From assembly GCA_017436905.1 (NCBI GenBank), contig JAFSCF010000014.1, positions 1-64,000 on the forward strand: a stretch of 64,000 nucleotides of DNA. The letters run 5' to 3'. This DNA is from Clostridia bacterium. Its GTDB lineage: Bacteria > Bacillota > Clostridia > UMGS1810. Positions 25,133 through 33,603 of this stretch are shown here, in pieces (position 1 is the first letter of the stretch; every line of letters starts with the position of its first letter). The position numbers were made by a program, and so were the translations under genes. The notes below the pieces were generated by a model. It was not told where the DNA came from, ran no database searches, and saw only the letters and a list, made by a program, of their open reading frames with translations.

Positions 25133-25278
25133 CCGTCTGCTTCGCATACTTGCCGCTTGGCGACCGTGCTTACGCACAGTACCCGCCTGCGCTCACTCGC
25201 TAAAAATCAATCCATCGGATTGATTTTTTTCACGCTCGTGCCTTCGCAGGTTCGATCCCTGGACATTCTGTTATATTA

Positions 25279-25310
25279 AAAAATCCTTGGCCTGATGACC
25301 AAGGATTTTC
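25279..25310 (-). terminator. Terminator of the tRNA operon
   Basis: Minus strand: AAAATCCTTGG ... CCAAGGATTTTTT, immediately 3' of tRNA-Val. Confidence 0.85.
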
Positions 25311-25313
25311 TAA

Positions 25314-25386
25314 TGGGAGCAACAGGGCTCGAACCTGTGACCCTCTGCTTGTAAGGCAGATGCTCTCCCAGCTGAGCTATGCTCCC
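25314..25386 (-). tRNA. tRNA-Val (anticodon UAC)
   Basis: A 73-nt cloverleaf: acceptor GGGAGCA/TGCTCCC, anticodon stem CTGCC...GGCAG-type with loop CTTACAA, T-loop GGTTCGAGCC. CCA is not encoded. Confidence 0.95.
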
Positions 25387-25390
25387 AAAG

Positions 25391-25462
25391 TGACCCGTAG
25401 GGGAGTCGAACCCCTGTTATCGCCGTGAAAGGGCGGTGTCTTAACCACTTGACCAACGGGCC
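25391..25462 (-). tRNA. tRNA-Glu (anticodon UUC)
   Basis: A 72-nt cloverleaf: acceptor GGCCCGT/ACGGGTC, anticodon loop CTTTCAC, T-arm AGGGGTTCGACTCCCCT. CCA is not encoded. Four bases from tRNA-Val. Confidence 0.95.
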
Positions 25463-25517
25463 ATATATATTATCCGGCTTGAGCGTTAGTTGGCTCTCAC
25501 CGGTTGTTTTACTAAAG

Positions 25518-25591
25518 TAGCGGCAGACGGATTTGAACCATCGACACTACGGGTATGAACCGTATGCTCTAGCCAACTGAGCTATGCCGCC
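25518..25591 (-). tRNA. tRNA-Met, elongator (anticodon CAU)
   Basis: A 74-nt cloverleaf: acceptor GGCGGCA/TGCCGCT with a terminal G-U pair, as in the Bacillus elongator tRNA-Met; anticodon loop TTCATAC. tRNA-Ile2 (lysidine) is the alternative, but the body matches elongator Met. First gene of the cluster. Confidence 0.9.
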
Positions 25592-25608
25592 ATACACAAA
25601 CAATAGAC

Positions 25609-25637
25609 ATTATAATACAGAATTTTGAGATTGTCAA
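25609..25637 (-). promoter_or_regulatory. Promoter of the tRNA operon
   Basis: Minus strand: TTGACA (25632-25637), 17 bp, TATAAT (25609-25614). Consensus in both hexamers. Confidence 0.92.
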
Positions 25638-25694
25638 TACTTTTTTCAAAGTTTTTTCAACTTTTTTCTGTTTATGTAAATATACGGCAAAACA

Positions 25695-26477
25695 CTACAT
25701 ATGACAAATACCATCTTTTGGTGCCACCTGAAGCATCACATCTTCGCCGATTTTTATATCGTTTTGAGCAAAACATTCCGCAGCGGCATTATAAGCCGTT
25801 TCGGGTGTATTGTTTTTTTCGCTTAAATGTCCAAGCGTTATACGTTTTGTTCCCCATTTAACCAACTGCGCTGCAAGGTGTGCGGCACATTCGTTTGAAA
25901 GATGTCCTTTGTTGCCCAGTATGCGTTTTTTAAGATAATAGGGATACGGACCGCTATTTAGCATTTGTACATCGTGATTTGACTCTATTAAAACAGATTC
26001 GCTTTTGCAAAGATGTTTTAAAACAGTTTCTGTAACGTAACCTATATCTGTTGCTACTGAGTAGTATGCCCCGTCAAAACGGAATGTATACCCCACAGGA
26101 TCAACAGTATCGTGAGATATAGAAAACGGAAAAATCTCTATATCGCCAACATCAAACTTTTCGTTTGATTTGAATGTATGGATATAATCGTCAAAAATCC
26201 AGCCCGTTATAGCCATGGTTTTTTCAATAGTACCTACATTTGCATATACGGGTATGGAATAATTTCTGCTAAGCACCCCTACGCCAGATATGTGGTCGCG
26301 GTGTTCATGAGTAAGCAGTATTCCGTGTATATCAAAAGGTGAATACCCAATCTCAGCCAAAGCAGCGCAAATCCTTGCCGCACTCACACCTGCATCTATC
26401 AAAAGATTTGTTTTTCCGTCAGAAATAAAAGTGCAGTTACCGCTGCTGCCGCTGAACAACGTGCAAAACTTTGACAT
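25695..26477 (-). CDS. yycJ: Metallo-beta-lactamase-fold hydrolase, YycJ/WalJ type
   Basis: A 260-aa cytoplasmic protein starting MSKFCTLFSGSSGNCTFI, with the zinc-binding motif THEHRDHISG (about 58-67), ATDIGY and a late GHLSEKNNT. YycJ proteins are MBL-fold nucleases or phosphodiesterases linked in Bacilli to the WalRK wall-stress locus and mismatch repair; the exact substrate is not settled. Here it sits directly behind murA: its ATG begins at the base before the murA stop codon, so the two are coupled. Confidence 0.88.
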   Translation of the reverse strand: MSKFCTLFSGSSGNCTFISDGKTNLLIDAGVSAARICAALAEIGYSPFDIHGILLTHEHRDHISGVGVLSRNYSIPVYANVGTIEKTMAITGWIFDDYIHTFKSNEKFDVGDIEIFPFSISHDTVDPVGYTFRFDGAYYSVATDIGYVTETVLKHLCKSESVLIESNHDVQMLNSGPYPYYLKKRILGNKGHLSNECAAHLAAQLVKWGTKRITLGHLSEKNNTPETAYNAAAECFAQNDIKIGEDVMLQVAPKDGICHM

Positions 26478-27734
26478 TTATTCGTCTATCCTCTTAATAT
26501 CTGCACCTAAAGCAGATAACTTTTCTACAATTCTTTCGTAACCTCTGTCTATATGACGGAGTTCAGTAATCTCCGTAACACCCGTTGCAGCAAGTGCCGC
26601 TATAACCATACACGCACCTGCACGCAAATCTGTTGCTTTAACCTGTGCACCCTGAAGTTGTCTGCCGCCCTCTATAACGGCAACTCTGCCATCAACCGTT
26701 ATACGGCAACCCATTTTGTCAAGTTCAGCAGTATATTGATATCGGTTATCCCACACGCCCTCGGTAACAATGCTTGTCCCGTCAACAGTTGCCAAAAGTG
26801 CAACCATGGGCGGCTGCAAATCTGTAGGGAAACCGGGGTAAGGCAATGTTTTTACATTAACTTTATTTAAAGGCTTGTTTGCAACGACTCTTATCTCATC
26901 GTCACCCTCCCATACTTCTATGCCCATTTCCACAAATTTTGCAGAAACGGCTTCCATATGCTTTGGTATAACGTTTTTGATAAGCACATCGCCACGTGTT
27001 GCGGCGGTTGCAAACATATATGTGCCGGCTTCAATCTGGTCGGGAATAACTGCATAAGTTCCGCCGTGGAGTTTCTCAACACCTTTTATTTTAATAACAT
27101 CTGTACCGGCACCACGAATATTGGCACCCATAGAGTTTAAAAAGTTGGCAACATCAACTACGTGCGGCTCTTTAGCGGCATTTTCCATAACTGTATTACC
27201 GGGAGCAAGTGCAGCCGCCAGCATAATATTAATGGTTGCGCCGACGCTTACAACGTCAAGATATACCTGACCGCCACGAAGTTCGGCTCCGTCTGCCTCT
27301 ATGATACCGTTTCTGATATCAACTTTGCACCCTAAAGACTCGAAACCTTTTATATGTTGGTCTATAGGGCGTGTACCAAAATTGCAGCCACCCGGTGGCG
27401 GTACGTGTGCCCTGCCCATTCTGCCCAGAAGAGCACCTATAAGGTAATAAGACGCACGCATTTTTTTGCTCTTTTCCACGTCGGCTACATATGTAGACAG
27501 ATTAGAGCAATCAATTTTATACGTGCTTATATCCAAACGGGTAACCTTGGCACCCAGAGTTTCTATCATATCAATAAGTACGCGGACATCGCTGATATCG
27601 GGAATATTTTCAATAGTAACTTCGCCGTCTACCAGTAAAACAGCGCAAAGTATAGCCACTACAGCATTTTTTGCACCGCTTATGCACACTTCACCATGAA
27701 GAGGCTGACCGCCTTTGATTATTAATTTTTCCAA
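26478..27734 (-). CDS. murA: UDP-N-acetylglucosamine 1-carboxyvinyltransferase MurA
   Basis: A 418-aa enzyme for the first committed step of peptidoglycan synthesis: PEP + UDP-GlcNAc to enolpyruvyl-UDP-GlcNAc. The substrate-binding Lys-Asn is in CISGAKNAVVA (about residue 22). The catalytic cysteine, the fosfomycin target, is present in PPPGGCNFGTRPIDQH (about 117). DLRAGACMVIAALAA and GYERIVEKLSALGA are conserved. At least two -10-like boxes lie upstream. Confidence 0.97.
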   Translation of the reverse strand: MEKLIIKGGQPLHGEVCISGAKNAVVAILCAVLLVDGEVTIENIPDISDVRVLIDMIETLGAKVTRLDISTYKIDCSNLSTYVADVEKSKKMRASYYLIGALLGRMGRAHVPPPGGCNFGTRPIDQHIKGFESLGCKVDIRNGIIEADGAELRGGQVYLDVVSVGATINIMLAAALAPGNTVMENAAKEPHVVDVANFLNSMGANIRGAGTDVIKIKGVEKLHGGTYAVIPDQIEAGTYMFATAATRGDVLIKNVIPKHMEAVSAKFVEMGIEVWEGDDEIRVVANKPLNKVNVKTLPYPGFPTDLQPPMVALLATVDGTSIVTEGVWDNRYQYTAELDKMGCRITVDGRVAVIEGGRQLQGAQVKATDLRAGACMVIAALAATGVTEITELRHIDRGYERIVEKLSALGADIKRIDE

Positions 27735-27853
27735 AATTACACCCCCGTGTACATTCTGTGAAAATTATAGTCATGTGTGCACAAGCACACCTAGTAAAAC
27801 ATTATATCACACTTTTGTGCATTTGAAAAGAGTTATTTTTACAAATTACCGCT

Positions 27854-29095
27854 TTAAAATGTTTCCTTTATGTGCATACGCACCATATTAAGTGCATTTT
27901 TTACGGTAATTCTGCGTATACGCTCGCGGCTTCCGTTTAAACGGAGTTCACGGAATGTAACCGTACCTTTGCTGTCTGCAAGACCAACATATACCAATCC
28001 AACAGGCTTTTCGTCAGTTCCGCCCGTAGGCCCTGCAATACCGGTAATTCCTATGCCGATATCTGCTTCTGATGCTCTAAGCACGCCAACTGCCATTTCT
28101 TTTGCTGTCTGCTCACTTACTGCGCCGTATTTTTCAAGAGTATCGTGTGATACACCTAAAAGTTTTTCTTTCATATCATTGCTATAGGTAACAACGCCCA
28201 TCTCGTAATAAGAAGATATTCCCGAAACAGATGTAAGGAACTCTCCCATCATACCGCCTGTGCACGATTCTGCAGTAGCAATTTTTATGTTTTTTTCTTT
28301 TAAAAGTTTATACACAGCGTCCTGAAGTTGCTCTTCGCCATAGCCAAAGATAATATCGCCTGCTATACGTTTGATTTCTTCCTCTACGGGATTAAATCTA
28401 TCGTCCGCCTCCTGCTGTGTGTGCGCTTTTGTGGTAAGGCGAAGCATAACGCCCGATTCCTTTGCATACGGTGCGATTGTGGGGTCTGTTTGATTTTCCA
28501 TTATAGGCTTTAGCATATCCTCAAGCCTTGATTCGCCTATGCCGAAGGTCTGGATTTCTCTTGAATACAGTTGTTCGGTGCATTTTTCACTTAAATAAGG
28601 ATACACACCCTCTTTATACATAGCAACCATTTCAAAAGGAGGACCTGGCAGAAATACTGCTATTTTGCCGTCTTTTTCTATAATGCCTCCGGGTGCGGTG
28701 CCATTGTTGTTATCAAGTATAATACATCCTTCAGGCATATCTGCCTGCTTGAAATTAGATGGAACAGTGTTTGCATTAATTCTTGAAAAGTAATCTTTTA
28801 TACGCTGTTCACTACGCTTATCACGTATAAGTTTTAAACCGAAATACTCTGCCACGGTTTCTTTGGTAAGGTCGTCTGCAGTTGGGCCTAAACCACCCGT
28901 TAAAATAACCATATCACTGCGATTTAAAGCAATTTTAACTGCATCGGTTAAACGAGCAGGATTATCTCCCACAGTAGTCTGGTAGTATACACTTATGCCA
29001 AGTTTTGCAAGTTCTGTTGCAAGAAACTGTGCATTTGTATTTAAAATCTCGCCGAGCAACAGTTCTGTGCCGACAGATATAAGTTCTGCATTCAT
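27854..29095 (-). CDS. cinA: CinA, competence/damage-inducible protein (NMN deamidase type)
   Basis: A 413-aa two-domain protein. The N-terminal MoCF-like domain (about 1-170; SVGTELLLGEILNTNAQFLA, ILTGGLGPTADDLTKETVAE) has ADP-ribose pyrophosphatase activity in relatives. The C-terminal CinA domain (about 255-413; TAESCTGGMMGEFLTSVSG, GIAGPTGGTDEKPVGLVYVG) is the NMN deamidase that recycles pyridine nucleotides. AAGGAG lies before the ATG. It is 14 bp downstream of thiI, in a tRNA-modification gene run. Confidence 0.95.
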   Translation of the reverse strand: MNAELISVGTELLLGEILNTNAQFLATELAKLGISVYYQTTVGDNPARLTDAVKIALNRSDMVILTGGLGPTADDLTKETVAEYFGLKLIRDKRSEQRIKDYFSRINANTVPSNFKQADMPEGCIILDNNNGTAPGGIIEKDGKIAVFLPGPPFEMVAMYKEGVYPYLSEKCTEQLYSREIQTFGIGESRLEDMLKPIMENQTDPTIAPYAKESGVMLRLTTKAHTQQEADDRFNPVEEEIKRIAGDIIFGYGEEQLQDAVYKLLKEKNIKIATAESCTGGMMGEFLTSVSGISSYYEMGVVTYSNDMKEKLLGVSHDTLEKYGAVSEQTAKEMAVGVLRASEADIGIGITGIAGPTGGTDEKPVGLVYVGLADSKGTVTFRELRLNGSRERIRRITVKNALNMVRMHIKETF

Positions 29096-29109
29096 AAAGA
29101 AATTGCTCC

Positions 29110-30276
29110 TTAAACTATAATTGTTTCAACACCTGCAACCGCATCTTCTATCAGTTTTTCACAATCGAGCAACTGCTGATATTTTACAACTTTTTCAAGA
29201 CGAGGTTTTGTAGCAGGGCGTTTTGGTGTAAACACTGTACAGCAATCCTCATACGGCAGAATAGATGTATCAAACGTGCCGATTTCACGTGCCATTTCCA
29301 CAATATCGTTTTTATCAAGACCGATAAGCGGACGGAAAACGGGCATATCAACTGCGTCGTTTGTAACGCCGAGTGCAAGCATGGTCTGGCTGGCAACCTG
29401 ACCTAAATTCTCACCTGTAATAAGAGCGTCACATCCGTTTTCACGGGCAATGCGCTCTGATATTTCCATCATAAATCTGCGCATGATAAGTGTTAAATAT
29501 TCTTCGGGGCACTTGTCACGTATCTGCACCTGAATTTCTGTAAACGGTACTACGTGTACTTTAATTTTGCCCACATATTCGGAAACAATTCCCGCAAGTT
29601 TAATTACTTTATCTTTAGCACGGTCGCTTGTGTATGGATAACTAAAAAAGTGTATTGCCTCAAGCGCCACACCACGTTTTCCTATCATATAACCTGCAAC
29701 GGGGCTGTCTATGCCGCCGGAGAGCAAAAGCGCCGCCTTGCCGCCCGTACCGACGGGCATACCGCCGATGCCTTTTTCTCTGCCGGTATGGACAAACGCA
29801 TTGTCGTCACGGATTTCTGCGTGTACAACAACCTCAGGATTGTGAACGTCAACCGTGAGATGCGGATAGTTATCTAAGATAAATCCGCCGACTTCTTCGC
29901 AAATCTGCGGTGATTTAAGCGAAAATTTTTTGTCTGAGCGCTTTGCTTCCACTTTAAAAGTTTTAGCATTTTTTAAAATATCACCTATTGACTCGGGAAT
30001 AATATTGTATATTCCCTCCATACTTTTATCTGTTTTATACGCAACAACGATTGACACTATACCGAAAATCTTTTTAAGTTTTTCGTGTATACGGTCTGTC
30101 TGCTCGTCGCCCTCTTTAGGCTCGATGTATATCGTTGCCTGAGATTTATATATTTTATATTCGCCCTCATTACGCAAACGGTGGCGGATATTGCGCACCA
30201 ATGCATCTTCAAATATAGGGCGGTTAAGTCCTTTTAAAATTATTTCGCCGTAGCGCACAAGTAAAACTCTTTCCAT
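29110..30276 (-). CDS. thiI: tRNA 4-thiouridine synthase ThiI
   Basis: A 388-aa enzyme making s4U8 in tRNA: ferredoxin-like domain and THUMP (about 60-165), then a PP-loop ATPase (LLSGGIDSPVAGYMIGKRG, about 183-201). It lacks the C-terminal rhodanese domain of the E. coli enzyme, as in Bacillus, where a dedicated cysteine desulfurase supplies sulfur. The gene directly upstream encodes such a desulfurase, which supports that pairing. GGTAGGAG precedes the ATG. Confidence 0.96.
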   Translation of the reverse strand: MERVLLVRYGEIILKGLNRPIFEDALVRNIRHRLRNEGEYKIYKSQATIYIEPKEGDEQTDRIHEKLKKIFGIVSIVVAYKTDKSMEGIYNIIPESIGDILKNAKTFKVEAKRSDKKFSLKSPQICEEVGGFILDNYPHLTVDVHNPEVVVHAEIRDDNAFVHTGREKGIGGMPVGTGGKAALLLSGGIDSPVAGYMIGKRGVALEAIHFFSYPYTSDRAKDKVIKLAGIVSEYVGKIKVHVVPFTEIQVQIRDKCPEEYLTLIMRRFMMEISERIARENGCDALITGENLGQVASQTMLALGVTNDAVDMPVFRPLIGLDKNDIVEMAREIGTFDTSILPYEDCCTVFTPKRPATKPRLEKVVKYQQLLDCEKLIEDAVAGVETIIV

Positions 30277-30289
30277 TTTATAAAAACTC

Positions 30290-31432
30290 CTACCTCATAA
30301 TTCTACTCAATACCGGAACTTGCTCGGTTAAAACGGCTATTGCCGCATCTGCTTCTTCTATCGTGTTTGAGCCACAAAAACTAAAACGCAGCGAACTGTC
30401 CGTTACATTATCTTTCTTACCCATAGCGGTAAGCACATGACTACGCCCTTTTTTGTGCGACGAACAAGCAGAGCCTGACGATACATATATGCCCTTATCC
30501 TCAAGCACGTGCAAAAGCACCTCTGATTTAACACCCACAAACGAAATATTAAGCACACTGCAAACGCTGTCCTCGGGGGTGTTAACAACTATATTTTCTA
30601 TACTTTCTTTTAACTTATTCGCAAAGTATGCTTTAATCTTGCCCATAGCAGAAACTGCGATGTCAAAGTTATCTGTCATAATATCTACCGCTTTGGCAAA
30701 GCCTGCAATAGCAGGCAGATTTTCTGTAGACGAACGCAGACCTCTCTCCTGCCCTCCGCCGTAGATAACGGGTGATATACGAACAGCCTTTTTTATATAC
30801 AGTGCACCGACTCCTTTTGGTCCGTGAACCTTGTGTGCAGATACTGTAAGCAAATCTGCACCGAGTTTTTTAACATCAATCTTAATTTTGCCGTATGACT
30901 GCACCGCATCTACGTGGAAAACCGCCCCCACGGAATGTACCATGGCGGCAATCTCTTCTACGGGTTGGATTGTGCCAGTTTCGTTATTTACGTGCATAAC
31001 GCTTACTAAAAGAGTGTTTTCATCAAGTTCGGATTTCAACTGTTCAATATCTACTTTGCCAGTTTCGTCAACGTCTAAATACACAGCCTCAAAGCCTGAT
31101 TGTTCAAGGTGTTTTACCGCCTCTAAAACAGCGGGGTGTTCAATTTTAGATGTGATAATTTTATTGCCACGACGCTTGTTAGCCATACAATAACCGATTA
31201 TAGCAGTATTGTCGCTCTCTGTTCCGCCTGATATAAAGATAATTTCATCAGCAGATGCACCGATGCTGCGTGCAACGCTCTCTCGGCAATCGTTAAGTAA
31301 ATCCTCTGCCGCCTTGCCAATTCGGTGCAAAGACGACGGATTTCCGTAAAAGCGGCTCATAGTATCTGCCACAGTTTCGCATACCTCTTTATATGGTGCG
31401 GTGGTGGCACTGTTATCAAAATATATTTCCAT
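30290..31432 (-). CDS. Cysteine desulfurase (NifS/IscS-like), probable sulfur donor for ThiI
   Basis: A 380-aa PLP enzyme, cysteine to alanine plus protein-bound persulfide. EIYFDNSATTAPYKEV at the N-terminus, the PLP lysine in SAHKVHGPKGVGALY, and the sulfur-carrying cysteine in SSGSACSSHKKGRSHVL are all present. Position between metG and thiI suggests it is the NifZ-type partner for 4-thiouridine rather than the main Fe-S cluster enzyme. The ribosome binding site is weak, so translation may depend on coupling to metG 14 bp upstream. Confidence 0.93.
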   Translation of the reverse strand: MEIYFDNSATTAPYKEVCETVADTMSRFYGNPSSLHRIGKAAEDLLNDCRESVARSIGASADEIIFISGGTESDNTAIIGYCMANKRRGNKIITSKIEHPAVLEAVKHLEQSGFEAVYLDVDETGKVDIEQLKSELDENTLLVSVMHVNNETGTIQPVEEIAAMVHSVGAVFHVDAVQSYGKIKIDVKKLGADLLTVSAHKVHGPKGVGALYIKKAVRISPVIYGGGQERGLRSSTENLPAIAGFAKAVDIMTDNFDIAVSAMGKIKAYFANKLKESIENIVVNTPEDSVCSVLNISFVGVKSEVLLHVLEDKGIYVSSGSACSSHKKGRSHVLTAMGKKDNVTDSSLRFSFCGSNTIEEADAAIAVLTEQVPVLSRIMR

Positions 31433-31446
31433 ACTGTAATTACCAA

Positions 31447-33384
31447 TTATTTAATTACTGCGCCGTCGGGGATTTCGTCATCAACAGTGAGTGCGGCAAG
31501 TTTTCCGCCCTCAGATGCGGCAAGAATCATACCCTCGGATAATACTCCACGCAGTTTAACGGGTTTAAGGTTGGTTACAACAGCAACTTTTTTGCCTACA
31601 AATTCTTCGGGGGTGTAATATTTTGCAATACCCGAAACTATCTGACGCACCTCGTCGCCAATTTTAATTTTGGAAACGAGCAGTTTGTCTGCACCCTCAA
31701 CGTGTGCACACTCTAAAACCTTTCCCACTTTAAGTTCTACTTTTGCAAAGTCGTCAATAGAAATCTCTTTATTTTCGGGTTCTTTTACTTCTGCCTCAGC
31801 CTTTTTTGCAGCGTCCATAGCAGCCTGCATTTCAGACTCAAGTTCTGCAAGTTTTTTCTTTTCGTCAATTCTTGCAAAAAGCATCTCAGCCTTACCAACG
31901 GTTATAGCACCGCTTTGCGCAAAAGCATTGAGCGAATCTACACTTGATTCCTTTGCACCGCACTGAGAAATAATTTTATCTGCAGTATCGGGCAGGAAAG
32001 GCGCAATAAGCACGCCAATGAAGCGGATTGCTTCTAAAAGGTTGAAAAGTACTGTCTGCAGTCTGTCTGCTTTTGACTCGTCTTTGGCAAGTGCCCATGG
32101 CTCGGTTTCGTCGATATATTTATTGCTGCGGCGTGCAAGTGATATAATCTCTTCCAAAGCATCTGCCACACGATACTCTTCCATTTTAGCAGCAACTGCA
32201 TCACGTGCTTTGATTGCGGCATTTTTAAGTTCTGCATCAACGGCATCGGTTGCGCCTTTGTGTGCAACTGTTCCGCCGAAATACTTATCTGCCATGGCAA
32301 CTGTACGGTTTACAAGGTTACCGAGTGTATTTGCAAGGTCAGCATTAAATCTCGCAATAATTGTTTCGTATGTGATAGTGCCGTCCTGAGCGAAAGGCAT
32401 CTCACGCAGAACGTAATAACGCACAGCATCTACACCAAAATGACGAACGAGGTCGTCTGCATAGATAACATTGCCTTTTGACTTGCTCATTTTGTCAGCA
32501 CCGAAAAGCAGCCAAGGATGGCCAAATACCTTCTTAGGCAACGGCTCACCCAATGCCATAAGCATAATAGGCCAGTAGATAGTGTGGAATCTCAAAATAT
32601 CTTTACCTATGATATGCACATCTGCAGGCCAGTATTTATTGTATTTATCGTCAGAGCCGTCGGGAGAATAGCCAAGTGCTGTGATGTAGTTTGAAAGTGC
32701 GTCAATCCACACATAAATAACGTGCTTATCGTCAAATGTAACTGGAATACCCCATTTAAAAGACGAACGTGATACGCACAAATCCTGAAGTCCCGGTTTT
32801 AAGAAGTTATTAACCATTTCTTTTTTGCGTGACTCAGGCTGAATAAAGTCAGGATTATCTTCAATATGTTTCATAAGCGCATCCTGATATTTGCTCATTT
32901 TGAAAAAGTATGCTTCTTCATTAGTCTTTTTAACAGGACGACCGCAATCGGGGCATACACCCCCCTCAATCTGTGTATCTGTAAAGAACGATTCACAAGG
33001 CACACAGTACCAGCCTTCGTACTCACCTTTATAAATATCGCCCTGATCGTAGAGTTTTTTGAAAATCTTCTGCACCGTTTCAACGTGCTCTTTATCGGTT
33101 GTGCGGATAAATTTATCGTAACTGGAATTCATCATATCCCATATATTTTTAATCTCGCCCGCAACGCCGTCTACATACTGCTTTGGAGTTACGCCTTGTT
33201 CCTTTGCAATATCTTCAATCTTTTGACCGTGCTCATCAGTACCGGTTAAGAAAAACACATCATAACCCATCTGACGTTTAAATCTTGCAATAGCGTCAGT
33301 TAAGATAACTTCGTATGTGTTACCGATATGCGGCTTGCGAGAGGTATAAGCAATAGCCGTTGTAATGTAAAATTTTTCGCTCAA
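31447..33384 (-). CDS. metG: Methionyl-tRNA synthetase
   Basis: A class I synthetase of about 645 aa: HIGH-type PHIGNTYEV, zinc knuckle CVPCESFF...CPDCGRPV, KMSKS in ADKMSKSKGNVIY, and a C-terminal EMAP-II/Trbp111-like tRNA-binding domain (about 545-645, FAKVELKVGKVLECAHVEGA). I prefer the TTG at 33382-33384 (MSEKFYITTAIAY), because GAGGA lies 10 bases upstream; the GTG at 33391-33393 is only one base from it. No T-box leader is visible. Confidence 0.95.
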   Translation of the reverse strand: MSEKFYITTAIAYTSRKPHIGNTYEVILTDAIARFKRQMGYDVFFLTGTDEHGQKIEDIAKEQGVTPKQYVDGVAGEIKNIWDMMNSSYDKFIRTTDKEHVETVQKIFKKLYDQGDIYKGEYEGWYCVPCESFFTDTQIEGGVCPDCGRPVKKTNEEAYFFKMSKYQDALMKHIEDNPDFIQPESRKKEMVNNFLKPGLQDLCVSRSSFKWGIPVTFDDKHVIYVWIDALSNYITALGYSPDGSDDKYNKYWPADVHIIGKDILRFHTIYWPIMLMALGEPLPKKVFGHPWLLFGADKMSKSKGNVIYADDLVRHFGVDAVRYYVLREMPFAQDGTITYETIIARFNADLANTLGNLVNRTVAMADKYFGGTVAHKGATDAVDAELKNAAIKARDAVAAKMEEYRVADALEEIISLARRSNKYIDETEPWALAKDESKADRLQTVLFNLLEAIRFIGVLIAPFLPDTADKIISQCGAKESSVDSLNAFAQSGAITVGKAEMLFARIDEKKKLAELESEMQAAMDAAKKAEAEVKEPENKEISIDDFAKVELKVGKVLECAHVEGADKLLVSKIKIGDEVRQIVSGIAKYYTPEEFVGKKVAVVTNLKPVKLRGVLSEGMILAASEGGKLAALTVDDEIPDGAVIK

Positions 33385-33419
33385 AATATTCACGTCCTCA
33401 ATTTTTTAATTATTAAATA

Positions 33420-33448
33420 ATTGTACCACAAAATGGTTGTTTTTTCAA
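33420..33448 (-). promoter_or_regulatory. Promoter of metG
   Basis: Minus strand: TTGAAA (33443-33448), 17 bp, TACAAT (33420-33425). Back to back with the promoter at 33467. Confidence 0.75.
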
Positions 33449-33466
33449 GGTTTTTAAAGGTTTATT

Positions 33467-33495
33467 TTGACAACACCCGAAAAACAACTTATAAT
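33467..33495 (+). promoter_or_regulatory. Promoter of the YcdB/SLH gene
   Basis: TTGACA (33467-33472), 17 bp, TATAAT (33490-33495). Full consensus. Confidence 0.88.
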
Positions 33496-33603
33496 ATATG
33501 TATAATTATATCACAAATTCAAAAAAAATCTACGTTTTTTTGAGAATTTATGGAACATTTTATAAGTTTTTACAGTCTAATATTCAAAGAAAGGATGATG
33601 AAT

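Noticed and set aside
33385-33560. T-box or other amino-acid-responsive leader before metG
   Set aside because: The promoter lies close to the gene and no T-box core or specifier structure is present. The same holds for tyrS.
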